This document shows, one piece after another, positions 17,102 through 26,026 of a DNA stretch of 64,000 bases. The DNA lies in contig NZ_JAPENW010000001.1 in the NCBI RefSeq assembly GCF_026341855.1, positions 310,001-374,000 of the forward strand, read 5' to 3'. A program made the position numbers and the translations under genes. The stretch is from Streptomyces sp. NBC_00568 (GTDB taxonomy: Bacteria > Actinomycetota > Actinomycetes > Streptomycetales > Streptomycetaceae). Every line of letters starts with the position of its first letter. Position 1 is the first letter of the stretch. Below the pieces are notes generated by a model that was not told the origin of the DNA, searched no databases, and saw nothing but the letters and a program-made list of their open reading frames with translations.

Positions 17102-17447
17102 GCTGGGCTACCTCACTCCGGTCGGTATCGAAAGACCACTCATCACGTCGCGAACACGGGCTCGCGGGCACGGGCTCGCCGACGCGCGGTCGCGGCCACG
17201 GGAGCCACCCCGGGGACACGACCGCACCGGCGAGCATCCCCACGCGACGACGCCCCGGGCGCGCGCCGCGGAGCCGGGACACCTGGGGGTCCGGGGGACC
17301 ATCACGGACGAGGTCGTACCCGCGATATGTATGTGATATGCAATCCCGGGGTGAGGAGGCTGGTGTCCCCGACCACCCCGCTCCGTCTCCGTCGAGGCGT
17401 TGTCGCCGATCCGACCGGCGGCCCGGTTCAGGCCGCGGGTCCCGGAC
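17102..17447. other. Intergenic region, carbonic anhydrase to DUF262 gene
   Basis: A 346-bp stretch with no supported gene. The only local feature is an AT-rich island around 17321-17341 with GATATG repeated at 11-bp spacing; it could be a promoter element for the carbonic anhydrase side, but nothing confirms this. Confidence 0.5.
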
Positions 17448-19397
17448 TCACTGTTCGGCGCACAGATTCCTGACGTACGCCCGCAGCGCGTCCGCGCTGT
17501 GGAAGAGGCGGTAGTCACCGGCTTCGAGGGCCGTCTGCTCCTCCTCGGTCGTGTCAGGGACCAGGACGACGGGCACGCCGCCTTCCGCCCGCAGCCCCTG
17601 AGGCCAGAAGGCGGCTGCCACGGTGATGGCGGCGCCGGTACGCGGGTCGCTGACCTCGCTGTCCAGCTCCGGTTCGGCCAGATCGGCTTCGCGCACGTCG
17701 GACAGCAGCGCGCGGAGACCGGGGACCTCGTCGGCGGGGTCGGCCTTCGCGGTGCCGGACGGGGCCGCGCACGAGGCCGCGGTCAGCGACTCCCGCACGT
17801 CCGCCAACGCCATGGGGGAGGGGCCGTCGTGCAGACTCTGGAGGAAGTCGTTCGCGGCGCCGGCCAACAGGGCGCGCCGCGCGGCGAGGAAGTCCGGGTA
17901 GTTGGACACCTTCCACAGGTCACGGTCCATCGGGATCCACTGGGTCGCCAGCGCCCCCGGCATACGTGACTCGATCTCCTCCAGATAGTCCGCGGGCTCC
18001 TTCGCCCCGATCCTCAGGTTCGTGTCCTGGGTGAGGAAACAGAAGTTCGCGACCGCGTTCACCTCTCCCCGGCTGTGATCGTGCTTGTAGAGAAGCGCCT
18101 TGGGGAAAATGTGGTGCACCTGGAGGGAGCTGAGACGTCCCAGCATCCCGTCCCGCAGCGGAACTCCGCTGACGAAGTCCTGGGCGCCGTACACCCGCGT
18201 CAGCATGTAGAGGAGCGGGTAGAAGCGGGAGCCCATGCTGGATCCGACGAAGTCGTCCGGGCCGACCCCGAGATGGCCGCCGCGGCTGCGCCGCAGCACG
18301 CTGATCAGCTGATCGACCCCGCCGTCGTCGAGCGCCTGCAGGTCCTGGTTGAGGACGGTCTCGGTGGCTCCCGTGTGGCGGCCCCAGAGGAAGCTGTGCA
18401 CGTACCAGTAGAAGAGCCGGTCGCGCGTCATGGCGTCGGGGAACGATCCCCCGTGGCGGTGGAGCAGCCGGCTCATCACCGGGAGGGCGCCGCGGCCGCT
18501 GAGAACGGCGCCGTGGTCGAGCCCCAGCCGTCCGCCGAGCGAGTTGAGCAGATACGACACGGAGTCGATGGTCTCGGCGAGTCCCGACCGGAACGCCGGC
18601 ACATCCACGTCGGCGAGCTTGGAGAACTGTGCCTCACCGGTGATGACGGCGTTGACGTTGCGCAGCAGCCAGTCGAGCTTGAAGCCGAAACCGGCGGCCG
18701 ACCAGTCCTGGAGCGCCCGGTTCATGGTCGGCCGGGCAGCCGGCCAGGCCGCGCAGATGGCGGCGAGGGCGAGGTCGCCCTTGGAGAGTTTGGTACCGCC
18801 CGAGTTCACCCGGTTGAAGATCTCCACGACCACGTCGATGGTCTTGTCCTCGCCGGTCACCTCGTCGATGTGGACACTGCGATCCTTTATCTGGGTGATG
18901 CGGTTCAGCCGTTCGATGTAGGCGACCTGGAGGTCGGCGTCACCGTTCGCCAGCTGGGTCACGGCGAGGAGCTGGCCGGCCAGTCCGCTCCGGAAGAGCG
19001 CGGTGACGTCCACCCAGAGCGGGTTGTCCTTCATCTTCGCCGGGGCGTAGAACTCGAAGGCCTCCGTCTGGAGGTTGAAGTGCAGCCCGGTCAGCGCCGA
19101 GGCATTGCCCTCGAAGAAGCTCGGAGCTCTGCCGCGGGTGATTCCGTAGAGAGTGGTGACGCGCTGCTGACCGTCGAGCAGCAGGTGGATCGAGCCGTCC
19201 CGGCCCGAGTCACCGCCCCGTGTCTGCACACTGTCGGCCTTGGTGCTCCAGGTCAGGAAGCCACCGATGGGGTATCCGCGATAGAGGGACTGGAAGAAGC
19301 CGCGCACCTGGTCTCGCGTCCAGACATAGCCACGCTGGAACTCGGGAAGCGCGATGTCTCCGGCGTCGACCTTGTCCAGAACCTGCGAAATATGCAC
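17448..19397 (-). CDS. DUF262 and HNH-nuclease domain protein (GmrSD-like)
   Basis: A 649-residue protein. The N-terminal DUF262 domain shows a LPEFQRGYVW start, LLLDGQQRVTTLYGI (~73-87) and FNRVNSGGTKLSKGDLALA (~190-208). These resemble the ParB-like nucleotide-using fold of GmrS. An HNH-type motif, LQVHHIFPKALL, with a following NFCFLTQDTNLRIG stretch, lies near residue 440. The C-terminal ~130 residues are acidic and not recognised. Related proteins act as type IV restriction enzymes against modified phage DNA, so a solo anti-phage role is plausible. GTG at 19397 has only a weak ribosome site. No toxin, methylase or mobile gene is adjacent. Confidence 0.75.
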   Translation of the reverse strand: MHISQVLDKVDAGDIALPEFQRGYVWTRDQVRGFFQSLYRGYPIGGFLTWSTKADSVQTRGGDSGRDGSIHLLLDGQQRVTTLYGITRGRAPSFFEGNASALTGLHFNLQTEAFEFYAPAKMKDNPLWVDVTALFRSGLAGQLLAVTQLANGDADLQVAYIERLNRITQIKDRSVHIDEVTGEDKTIDVVVEIFNRVNSGGTKLSKGDLALAAICAAWPAARPTMNRALQDWSAAGFGFKLDWLLRNVNAVITGEAQFSKLADVDVPAFRSGLAETIDSVSYLLNSLGGRLGLDHGAVLSGRGALPVMSRLLHRHGGSFPDAMTRDRLFYWYVHSFLWGRHTGATETVLNQDLQALDDGGVDQLISVLRRSRGGHLGVGPDDFVGSSMGSRFYPLLYMLTRVYGAQDFVSGVPLRDGMLGRLSSLQVHHIFPKALLYKHDHSRGEVNAVANFCFLTQDTNLRIGAKEPADYLEEIESRMPGALATQWIPMDRDLWKVSNYPDFLAARRALLAGAANDFLQSLHDGPSPMALADVRESLTAASCAAPSGTAKADPADEVPGLRALLSDVREADLAEPELDSEVSDPRTGAAITVAAAFWPQGLRAEGGVPVVLVPDTTEEEQTALEAGDYRLFHSADALRAYVRNLCAEQ

Positions 19398-20194
19398 CGT
19401 CGTTGAACCTGTTCATCCGGTCCTGGCGACTTCCCCCACCAGAACGTGTCCGACCGAACACACGAAGTTACCAGCCGGCGGTCGCGAGTCGAGTCGGGTT
19501 CGGGCGCATGTACGAGGGTGGGGCCCCTGCTCGACGACTATGGATGAACTCCCGCCGCCCGCCGACCACTTCGCGAGGCGCATGGCTCGGCTCCGCGAGG
19601 TGCCGCGAGGTGCCGCCTCACACTCACCTTGCCGTCCGGGGCGAAGTGGTACTTCGTCTTCGTGCCACCCTCCATCAGCCCGGCGTCCACCGCTCTGTTC
19701 CAGGCGCGCAGGACGCGCTCCGTCTCGGTTCACGGGCCGATGCAGCCACGGGCCACGATCGCCCTGCACACGGGCGAGGTCCGCCGGCTGCCCGTACCCG
19801 GCCTCGAAGCGCCTGGCCCGGAGGACACGGCATGGCTCTCCGAGATCTCCGACAGGTGAGGCCACGGCCGGGCGGCCTGATGACGAGACCGGCGGCCTGA
19901 CGGCGGGCCGGGCGGCCTGACGGCGGGCCGGGCGGCCTGATGGCGGGCCGGGCGCCAGTCACGCCGGACCCCTCGCCCCCTGTCGCCGTACGGCCTGCGC
20001 CGATCGGCGAGAGCGGATCGATCACGTGCCGTCCGGCCGCCGAGCGGAGTTCCGGTGACGCATGCGCAACACGTGAGACCCGCCACAATCCACCCACCAA
20101 AACGGACTAATGCGCAAAAATGCTTCTTTGGGGCTGATGGCCCACCTGGCAGTCAGCCCCAGGGATTCAACGACCAGCGGCATGGGAGAAGCGT
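19398..20194. other. Intergenic region with tandem repeats and no clear gene
   Basis: About 800 bp before the L,D-transpeptidase gene. It holds four tandem 20-bp units (19871-19954) and a doubled CGAGGTGCCG. On the minus strand, around 19600-19720, a short frame reads TETERVLRAWNRAVDAGLM, which looks like part of a lost protein, but a stop codon lies directly before it and no start is available. Confidence 0.5.
19871..19954. repeat. 20-bp tandem repeat, four copies
   Basis: Four consecutive 20-bp units, each beginning GGCGGCCTGA, then a partial fifth (GGCG). The second and third are identical, the fourth differs by one base, and the first is more divergent. Located in the gap before the L,D-transpeptidase gene. 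Confidence 0.9.
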
Positions 20195-21415
20195 TTGATC
20201 ACCGCACGCAAGCGACGCACCGGGCTGATGGCTACGGCCGGAGCACTCGCACTCACGGCGCTGGGCGGTACCAGCTACGCCGCCACCGACGACACCGGGA
20301 CTCACCCGGAAACGCAGGCACAGGCGAATCAGGCGGACACCCAGGACGTTTCCGACGCCCGAATAAAGATCACGCCCGGCCAAGCCCACGGCATCGGAAT
20401 CAACGACCCCGTGAACGTCACCGTCAGCGACGGCAGACTCACCAAGGTGACCATGACCGCCGTCGCGACCGGCACCGAGGTTCCGGGCACTCTGTCCGCG
20501 GACGGCACGTCCTGGAAGCCGAACGGCCCACTGAAGCAGGCCACCCGATATCAGGTCGCCGCGGAGGCCGAGGACGCGAAGGGCCGCTCCGCCACCGAGA
20601 ACGCCGCGATCTCCACGGTCTCCCCGGCCAACGACTTCCTCGGGCACCTCTCCCCCGAGAACGGCTCGACCGTCGGCGTGGGCATGCCGGTGACCTTCAA
20701 CTTCGACAAGGCGATCGGCGACAAGGCCGCCGTGAAGTCGAAGATCCAGGTCAGCTCCAGCAGCGGCGAGCAGATCGTCGGTCACTGGCTCAACAACAGC
20801 CGTCTGGACTTCCGCCCCGAGCACTACTGGAAGCCCGGCTCCACCGTCACCGTCAAGATGAGGCTCGACGGCGTCCAGGAGACGGTCACGTTCAAGATCG
20901 GCCGGAGCCAGATCAGCACCGTCGACGCCAGAACGAAGCAGATGTCCGTCGTACGGGACGGCAAGACGATCAAGACCATCCCGGTCTCGTCCGGCAGCGC
21001 CGAGCACCCGACGTACAACGGCCAGATGGTCATCTCCGAGAAGTACCGGCAGATCCACATGAACGGTGCGACCGTCGGCCTCACGGAGAAGAACGGCAAG
21101 CCCTCGTACGACATCAAGGCCGTACCGCACGCCATGCGCCTGACCGCCTCGGGCACGTTCATCCACGGCAACTACTGGGGCGGCGACTCGGTCTTCGGCA
21201 AGGTCAACACCAGCCACGGCTGCGTGGGCCTGAAGGACGTCAGGAACGCCGGCGACGGCAAGCAGCCCGCCGCGTGGTTCTTCGACAACTCGATGACCGG
21301 TGACGTCGTGATCGTCAAGAACTCCGCGGACAAGACCACGGTGGCCCCGGACAACGGCCTCGGCGACTGGAACATGCCGTGGAGCGAGTGGGTCTCGGGC
21401 AGCGCATCGAACTGA
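20195..21415 (+). CDS. L,D-transpeptidase, secreted
   Basis: A 406-residue cell-wall cross-linking enzyme that makes 3-3 peptidoglycan bridges. It has a signal peptide (basic start, hydrophobic ~11-22, probable cleavage after SYA ~29) with no lipobox Cys. Two Ig-like domains (~55-145 and ~146-235) precede the YkuD catalytic domain, where His324 and the NTSHGCVGL motif (His341, Cys343) are the active site. A rare TTG start at 20195 is supported by GGGAGAA 5-11 bp before it and by the complete signal peptide it gives. The protein ends after a short extension following the catalytic domain, typical for actinobacterial Ldt proteins. Confidence 0.93.
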   Translation: MITARKRRTGLMATAGALALTALGGTSYAATDDTGTHPETQAQANQADTQDVSDARIKITPGQAHGIGINDPVNVTVSDGRLTKVTMTAVATGTEVPGTLSADGTSWKPNGPLKQATRYQVAAEAEDAKGRSATENAAISTVSPANDFLGHLSPENGSTVGVGMPVTFNFDKAIGDKAAVKSKIQVSSSSGEQIVGHWLNNSRLDFRPEHYWKPGSTVTVKMRLDGVQETVTFKIGRSQISTVDARTKQMSVVRDGKTIKTIPVSSGSAEHPTYNGQMVISEKYRQIHMNGATVGLTEKNGKPSYDIKAVPHAMRLTASGTFIHGNYWGGDSVFGKVNTSHGCVGLKDVRNAGDGKQPAAWFFDNSMTGDVVIVKNSADKTTVAPDNGLGDWNMPWSEWVSGSASN

Positions 21416-21454
21416 CGCCACGTCGCTCACGCACGCGAACCTGAATCCTCCCGT

Positions 21455-21489
21455 CAGGCGACGGCCGGCACATCACCGGCCGTCGCCTG
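21455..21489 (+). terminator. Hairpin after L,D-transpeptidase gene
   Basis: Perfect 14-bp arms (CAGGCGACGGCCGG at 21455-21468 and its complement at 21476-21489) with a 7-base loop, starting 40 bp after the stop codon. Confidence 0.8.
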
Positions 21490-21548
21490 CGGCGCCAAGG
21501 ACGCTCGGACGGCCCTCACCCCGGGGAGTCCTCGAGCCAGGAAAACGC

Positions 21549-21584
21549 AACGAGGACCACGACCGTCAGGTCGAGGTCCTCGTT
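21549..21584 (-). terminator. Terminator of tRNA-Leu
   Basis: Inverted repeat with 16-bp arms (21549-21564 and 21569-21584), one mismatch and a 4-base loop. On the minus strand it lies 20 bp beyond the tRNA 3' end and is followed by GCGTTTTCC, a short U-rich tract. Confidence 0.85.
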
Positions 21585-21603
21585 CGTGTATCGCCACAAA
21601 GAG

Positions 21604-21688
21604 TGTCCGAGGGGGGACTTGAACCCCCACGCCCGTTAAAGGGCACTAGCACCTCAAGCTAGCGCGTCTGCCATTCCGCCACCCGGAC
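21604..21688 (-). tRNA. tRNA-Leu, anticodon GAG
   Basis: On the minus strand an 85-nt cloverleaf: acceptor arms GTCCGGG and CTCGGAC pair (one G-U), with discriminator A. The anticodon stem CTAGC/GCTAG encloses the loop TTGAGGT, giving anticodon GAG. A long variable arm (TGCCCTTTAACGGGCG) marks a class II tRNA, as expected for Leu. The T-arm has GTTCAAG. The CCA end is not encoded. A terminator follows. Confidence 0.96.
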
Positions 21689-21830
21689 TAGGTGTCTGCC
21701 GCCTGGCCGAGGGTGTTCCCCGCGGCGACATGGACAACAATACCAAGGTTTCGGAGTGCCCTTCACCTGCATATCCGGGCCCTCGGAGCGGGTCCGCGGC
21801 GCGAGGTGGGGGTGCACCTACAGTCTCACC

Positions 21831-23162
21831 ATGGGTGACTGGATGGATACCGGTGGTTTGCGGGAGGGGCGGCGGCCGAGGGCGTTGTCGCCGTTGCGGG
21901 AGCATCTGCGGGACACGTTCTGGTTCGCGCCCACCGCGGCCATGGTGCTGGTCTTCGTGGTGTGGGCGGTGGCGTCCGAGCTCGACACCGCGATCGTCGA
22001 GGCACTGCAGAACGCGCACGAGTACGACACCCTCGATGATCTGCTGCGTCTGGCCGACGACGCGAAGACCGTGGTGACCGTGGTCAGCTCGGCCATGATG
22101 ACCTTCATCGGTGTGGTCTTCAGCATCTCGCTCGTCGCCGTGCAGATGGCGAGCGGGCAGTTCAGTCCGCGGGTGGTGCGGATCTTCGTGCGCAGCCGGA
22201 TCACCAAGGCCACCTTCGCCGTCTTCCTCGCGACGTTCCTGCTGTCACTCCTCGTGCTGACCTCGTACGAGGGGCAGGCCGAGGCCCGGCTGGTGACCTC
22301 GGTCCCCCTGGTCCAGTCGGTTCTGACGCTCCTGATGCTGGGGCTGAGCCTCCTGCTCTTCGTGATGTACGTGAACCAGACCCTGCGGCTCATGCGCATC
22401 AGCCATGTCATCGACCGGATCACCCGGGAGGCGTTCAAGGTCGTCGCGCGGATGCCCGTGGCCCGTTCGTCCGGTGAGGAGGAGTCGCTCGGTCCCGAGA
22501 CCGCCCGGGTCGCCCATCACGGGCGGGCCGGCGTCCTGCGGGACGTGAACATCGCCCGGCTGGTGAAGGCGGCCCGGCAGCAGGGGGTCGTCCTGCGGCT
22601 GATCCCGCGGATCGGGGACTTCGTCGTGCCGGGCACGCCCCTGCTCGCCGTGCACGGAGGTCCCGCTCCCTCGGGGCGGTCCCTGAGCTACACCGTGTCC
22701 GTCGGTGTCGAGCGCACCTTCCACCAGGACTTCGGGTTCGGGCTGCGCCAGCTGTCCGACATCGGGCTGCGGGCGCTGTCGGCCGCCGTGAACGACCCGA
22801 CCACGGCCGTGCAGGCGATCGACCGCATCGTGCAGTTCCTCTCCGCCGTCGCCGGGCGGCCCCTCGACGCGGCGCTCCATCGCGACCGGCGCGGGAACGT
22901 GCGGCTGGTGCAGCCCGTGCCCGGGTGGACCGAACTGGTCGATCTCGGATTCGCCGAGATCCGGGGGTGCGCGGTGGGCAGTCCGCAGGTCACCCGGCGC
23001 ATCCTCGCCGGGCTCGACGACCTGGCCGTGACCGCTCCCGCGGACCGCCGCGAGCCGCTGCTCCGGCACCGCGCCCTGCTCGTCGAGGCCGTGGAGCTCA
23101 CGGTGTCCGAGGCGTCGGACCGCGCCTTCGCCCTGCGCCCGGACCGGCAGGGCATCGGGTAG
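21831..23162 (+). CDS. DUF2254 membrane protein
   Basis: A 443-residue protein of the DUF2254 family, function unknown. Four hydrophobic helices lie in the first ~190 residues, with an SAMMTFIGVVFSISLVAVQMAS segment across helix 2 and QFSPRVVRIF after it. The cytoplasmic remainder includes the DIGLRALSAAVNDPTTA block seen in the family. ATG at 21831 was chosen at the likely start of the soluble N-terminus; the ribosome site is poor, and an ATG 12 bp downstream is possible. It is divergent from tRNA-Leu. Confidence 0.8.
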   Translation: MGDWMDTGGLREGRRPRALSPLREHLRDTFWFAPTAAMVLVFVVWAVASELDTAIVEALQNAHEYDTLDDLLRLADDAKTVVTVVSSAMMTFIGVVFSISLVAVQMASGQFSPRVVRIFVRSRITKATFAVFLATFLLSLLVLTSYEGQAEARLVTSVPLVQSVLTLLMLGLSLLLFVMYVNQTLRLMRISHVIDRITREAFKVVARMPVARSSGEEESLGPETARVAHHGRAGVLRDVNIARLVKAARQQGVVLRLIPRIGDFVVPGTPLLAVHGGPAPSGRSLSYTVSVGVERTFHQDFGFGLRQLSDIGLRALSAAVNDPTTAVQAIDRIVQFLSAVAGRPLDAALHRDRRGNVRLVQPVPGWTELVDLGFAEIRGCAVGSPQVTRRILAGLDDLAVTAPADRREPLLRHRALLVEAVELTVSEASDRAFALRPDRQGIG

Positions 23163-23302
23163 CCGGCCCGGTACGCCGGCCGCCCCACCCGCGTAGTGCG
23201 CAGCGCACCGGGCCACCCCCGTAAGGCGGCGCCCTGTCACGGACCCGGTCGGGCGGCGCCCTTCCAGGACGCCGCCCGCGCTCACCTCACGAAACTCGCA
23301 AC

Positions 23303-23338
23303 GCTCACGGCGCTCACGGCGCTCACGGCGCTCACGGC
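23303..23338. repeat. 9-bp tandem repeat, four copies
   Basis: Four perfect copies of GCTCACGGC. The array overlaps the last codon and stop of the aldehyde dehydrogenase gene on the minus strand, and it may have altered that protein's C-terminus. Confidence 0.9.
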
Positions 23339-24930
23339 ATCAGGTGATAGTCCGGGAAGTTCCCCGGCAACCGCTCCCCCTCCGGCCCCCGGGTCACCGC
23401 GCGCACCAGGAGTTCGCCGCCGACGAACGCTCCGCGCCACGACGCGCCGAAGCCGCCGAAGAGTTCGTCGCGGTCGCCCCGGGAGCGGGGCTTTCCGTGG
23501 CCGACCTTGAACGCGCGGATCTGCGGGGCGAGTCGGCTGTACGTCGCCTCGTCGTCCGTGGACAGCGTGGCGACCAGCGCGCCGTTCGACGCGTTCATCG
23601 CGGCGAGCAGCTCGGCCTCGGTGTCGACCAGGACGATCGTGTCGACCGGGCCGAAGGGTTCCGCGTGGTGCAGCGGGGAGGACGGGGGCGGGTTGAGGAG
23701 CGTGACGGGCTGGACGTACGCGGCCGTGTCCTGGCCGGGCAGGAAGCGGGCGTCGGACAGGCTGCCGCGGTGCAGCGGGACGGCGCCCCGGTCGATGGCC
23801 TCGGCGACCTGGTCGTGGAGTTCCTTGGCCTTGGCCGCGTTGATGACCGGGCCGAAGTCGAGGGCCGGGTACGGGTCGTCCGGGTGCTCGACGGCGAGCG
23901 GGTGGCCGGTCCGCAGGGTGCGGACGGCGGGGAGGTACGCGGTGAGGAACTCGTCGAACAGGGCGCGCTGGACGACGAAGCGCGGGTAGGCCGTGCAGCG
24001 CTGCTTGCCGTAGTCGAAGAGCTTCGGGACGACGGCCGTCAGCGCGTCCCAGTCTGTGTGGTTCCAGATGCCCCAGGTGTTGAGCCCCTCCTGTTCGAGG
24101 ACATGCCGCTTGCCGAGGTCGGCGACGGCGGTGGCCACCGCGGCTCCGGTGTCCCGGCCGCCGACGAAGGAGACGCAGCCGATCTCGGGCGCGCGCACGA
24201 GCGCCTCCGACAGCTCGCCGCCACTGCCGCTGACGAGGGTGACGGGGATGCCTTCGCGTACGGCGAGCGCGCAGGCCAGGGTGAGACAGGCGACGCCACC
24301 GTCGGTCGGGGTCTTGGCGATGACCGCGTTGCCCGCCAGCGCCTGCACCAGCATCGCGTGGACGAGCACGCTCATCGGGTAGTTCCAGCTGGCGATGTTG
24401 GAGACGGGTCCGTCCAGCGGGGCCCGGCCCTCCACCATGGGCTCGATGCCGTCGACGTACCAGCGCACGCCGTCGATCGCGCGGTCCACGTCGGCCTGCG
24501 CGAGCCGCCAGGGCTTGCCGATCTCCCAGACCAGCAGGAGGGCGAGCAGTTCGCGGTGTTCGGTGAGCGCGTCGAGGGTCGCCGCCACGCGGGCCCGGCG
24601 TTCCGCGAGGGGCACATGGCGCCAGGCCCGGTGCTGGTCCAGCGAGGCGCGGACGGCCTGCCGGGCGGTGGCGCCGTCGAGCCGTGGCGGTCCCGCGATG
24701 GGGCTGCCGTCGACGGGGCTGGTGGCGGGCAGTGCCCGGCCGTCCGCCTGCCAGCCGGAGTTCCAGAGGTTGAGTACCCGGTCGTCGCGGAACGCCTCGG
24801 GGGCGACGGCGAGGCACCGCCGCCAGGCGTCGGTCCAGGACGTTCCCGCCTTGAGGACAAGGGGGGTGGGGTCGCGGGGGGCGGGGTGGTGAGGGGTGGG
24901 GTCCAGCGGGTTGGCGTCGAGGGTGGTCAT
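23332..24930 (-). CDS. Aldehyde dehydrogenase family protein
   Basis: A 532-residue NAD(P)-dependent aldehyde dehydrogenase. It shows the NIASWNYPM motif, the nucleotide-binding Lys in NAVIAKTP, the SFVGGRDTG turn, a LEQEGLN segment at the general-base position and the catalytic Cys in YGKQRCTAYPRF. A C-terminal AEPFGPV follows. The usual L-E-L-G-G-K-x-P sequence is changed, which marks a divergent subgroup, and an N-terminal extension of ~45 residues is present. The substrate cannot be told from sequence. ATG at 24930 follows GGAGA. It lies 143 bp from sucD, transcribed in the same direction, but there is no evidence of an operon. Confidence 0.85.
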   Translation of the reverse strand: MTTLDANPLDPTPHHPAPRDPTPLVLKAGTSWTDAWRRCLAVAPEAFRDDRVLNLWNSGWQADGRALPATSPVDGSPIAGPPRLDGATARQAVRASLDQHRAWRHVPLAERRARVAATLDALTEHRELLALLLVWEIGKPWRLAQADVDRAIDGVRWYVDGIEPMVEGRAPLDGPVSNIASWNYPMSVLVHAMLVQALAGNAVIAKTPTDGGVACLTLACALAVREGIPVTLVSGSGGELSEALVRAPEIGCVSFVGGRDTGAAVATAVADLGKRHVLEQEGLNTWGIWNHTDWDALTAVVPKLFDYGKQRCTAYPRFVVQRALFDEFLTAYLPAVRTLRTGHPLAVEHPDDPYPALDFGPVINAAKAKELHDQVAEAIDRGAVPLHRGSLSDARFLPGQDTAAYVQPVTLLNPPPSSPLHHAEPFGPVDTIVLVDTEAELLAAMNASNGALVATLSTDDEATYSRLAPQIRAFKVGHGKPRSRGDRDELFGGFGASWRGAFVGGELLVRAVTRGPEGERLPGNFPDYHLMP

Positions 24931-25073
24931 GGGTGTCTCCGCTCTCGGTGCACAGTCGGGGGCGGGGGGCCCGGCTTCTGCCGAGCGGCAGGTCGTACGG
25001 GCCCGCGCGAACAGTCGTCGCGTACGTAGGGGGAACGTAGTGAGGTCGTACGGTTTCCGGCAGTCACCTCACA

Positions 25074-26015
25074 TTAACTATGAGTGACGTCACTCCGGGT
25101 ATCCGGCTCGGCCAGCCGGGCCAGGACCAGTCGGGCGGTCTCGGTCGGGGTGCCGCCCACGCTCACCCCGGCCGCCTCCAGGGCCGCCTTCTTGGCCCGG
25201 GCGGTGCCCGAGGAGCCGGAGACGATGGCGCCGGCGTGGCCCATGGTCCGGCCCTCGGGGGCGGTGAAACCGGCGATGTAGCCGACGACGGGCTTGGTGA
25301 TGTGGTCGCGGACGTAGGCGGCCGCCCGCTCCTCGGCGTCGCCGCCGATCTCCCCGATGAGAACGATCAGCTCGGTGTCGGGGTCGTCCTGGAAGGCCGC
25401 CAGGCAGTCGATGTGGGTGGTGCCGACGACGGGGTCTCCGCCGATGCCCACGCAGGTCGAGAAGCCGATGTCCCGTAGTTCGTGCATCAGTTGGTAGGTG
25501 AGGGTGCCGGACTTGGAAACCAGGCCGATGCGTCCCTGCCGGGTGATGTCGGCGGGGATGATGCCGGCGTTGGACTGTCCGGGGGAGATGAGGCCGGGGC
25601 AGTTGGGGCCGATGACGCGGGTGCCCCGGGCCGCGGCATGGGCGCGGAAGGCGACGGTGTCGTGGACGGGGATGCCCTCGGTGATGACGACGGCGAGACC
25701 GATCCCGGCGTCGGCGGCCTCCATCACGGCCGCCCGGGCGAAGGCGGGCGGGACGAAGACGACGCTCACGTCGGCGCCGGTCGCCTCGATCCCGTCTCGC
25801 ACCGAACCGAAGACAGGGACGGCCCTGGGGGCGCTTCCCAGGCCCTCGGGGCTCTGGGGGACGTCGAAGTCGACGGTCCGGCCGGCCTTGCGCGGGTTGA
25901 CCCCGCCGACGATGTTCGTGCCGGCCGTGAGCATGCGCCGGGTGTGCCTCATGCCCTCGCCGCCGGTCATGCCCTGGACGAGGACCTTGGACTCCTTGGT
26001 GAGAAATATGGCCAT
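25074..26015 (-). CDS. sucD: Succinate-CoA ligase alpha subunit (accessory)
   Basis: A 313-residue alpha subunit of succinyl-CoA synthetase. The N-terminal CoA-binding Rossmann domain has VQGMTGGEG and GVNPRKAG. The phosphorylated His is His260 in GHAGAIV. AAGGAG precedes ATG at 26015, 11 bp after the sucC stop codon. It sits opposite frc-2 rather than with TCA-cycle genes, and a GntR-type palindrome lies in the shared promoter. It is therefore probably an accessory copy used in organic-acid catabolism, for instance supplying succinyl-CoA as CoA donor. That role is inference. Confidence 0.9.
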   Translation of the reverse strand: MAIFLTKESKVLVQGMTGGEGMRHTRRMLTAGTNIVGGVNPRKAGRTVDFDVPQSPEGLGSAPRAVPVFGSVRDGIEATGADVSVVFVPPAFARAAVMEAADAGIGLAVVITEGIPVHDTVAFRAHAAARGTRVIGPNCPGLISPGQSNAGIIPADITRQGRIGLVSKSGTLTYQLMHELRDIGFSTCVGIGGDPVVGTTHIDCLAAFQDDPDTELIVLIGEIGGDAEERAAAYVRDHITKPVVGYIAGFTAPEGRTMGHAGAIVSGSSGTARAKKAALEAAGVSVGGTPTETARLVLARLAEPDTRSDVTHS

Positions 26016-26026
26016 GTCCTGCTCCT

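Noticed and set aside
19600..19720. Short minus-strand protein-like fragment considered as a gene
   Set aside because: A stop codon directly precedes it and only an internal ATG is available, giving about 45 residues with no ribosome site. Kept only as a possible remnant.
16535..25073. The segment between the two oxalate blocks considered as an integrated island at tRNA-Leu
   Set aside because: There is no integrase, no repeat of the tRNA 3' end was seen and base composition looks uniform. The tRNA lies inside the segment, not at its edge.
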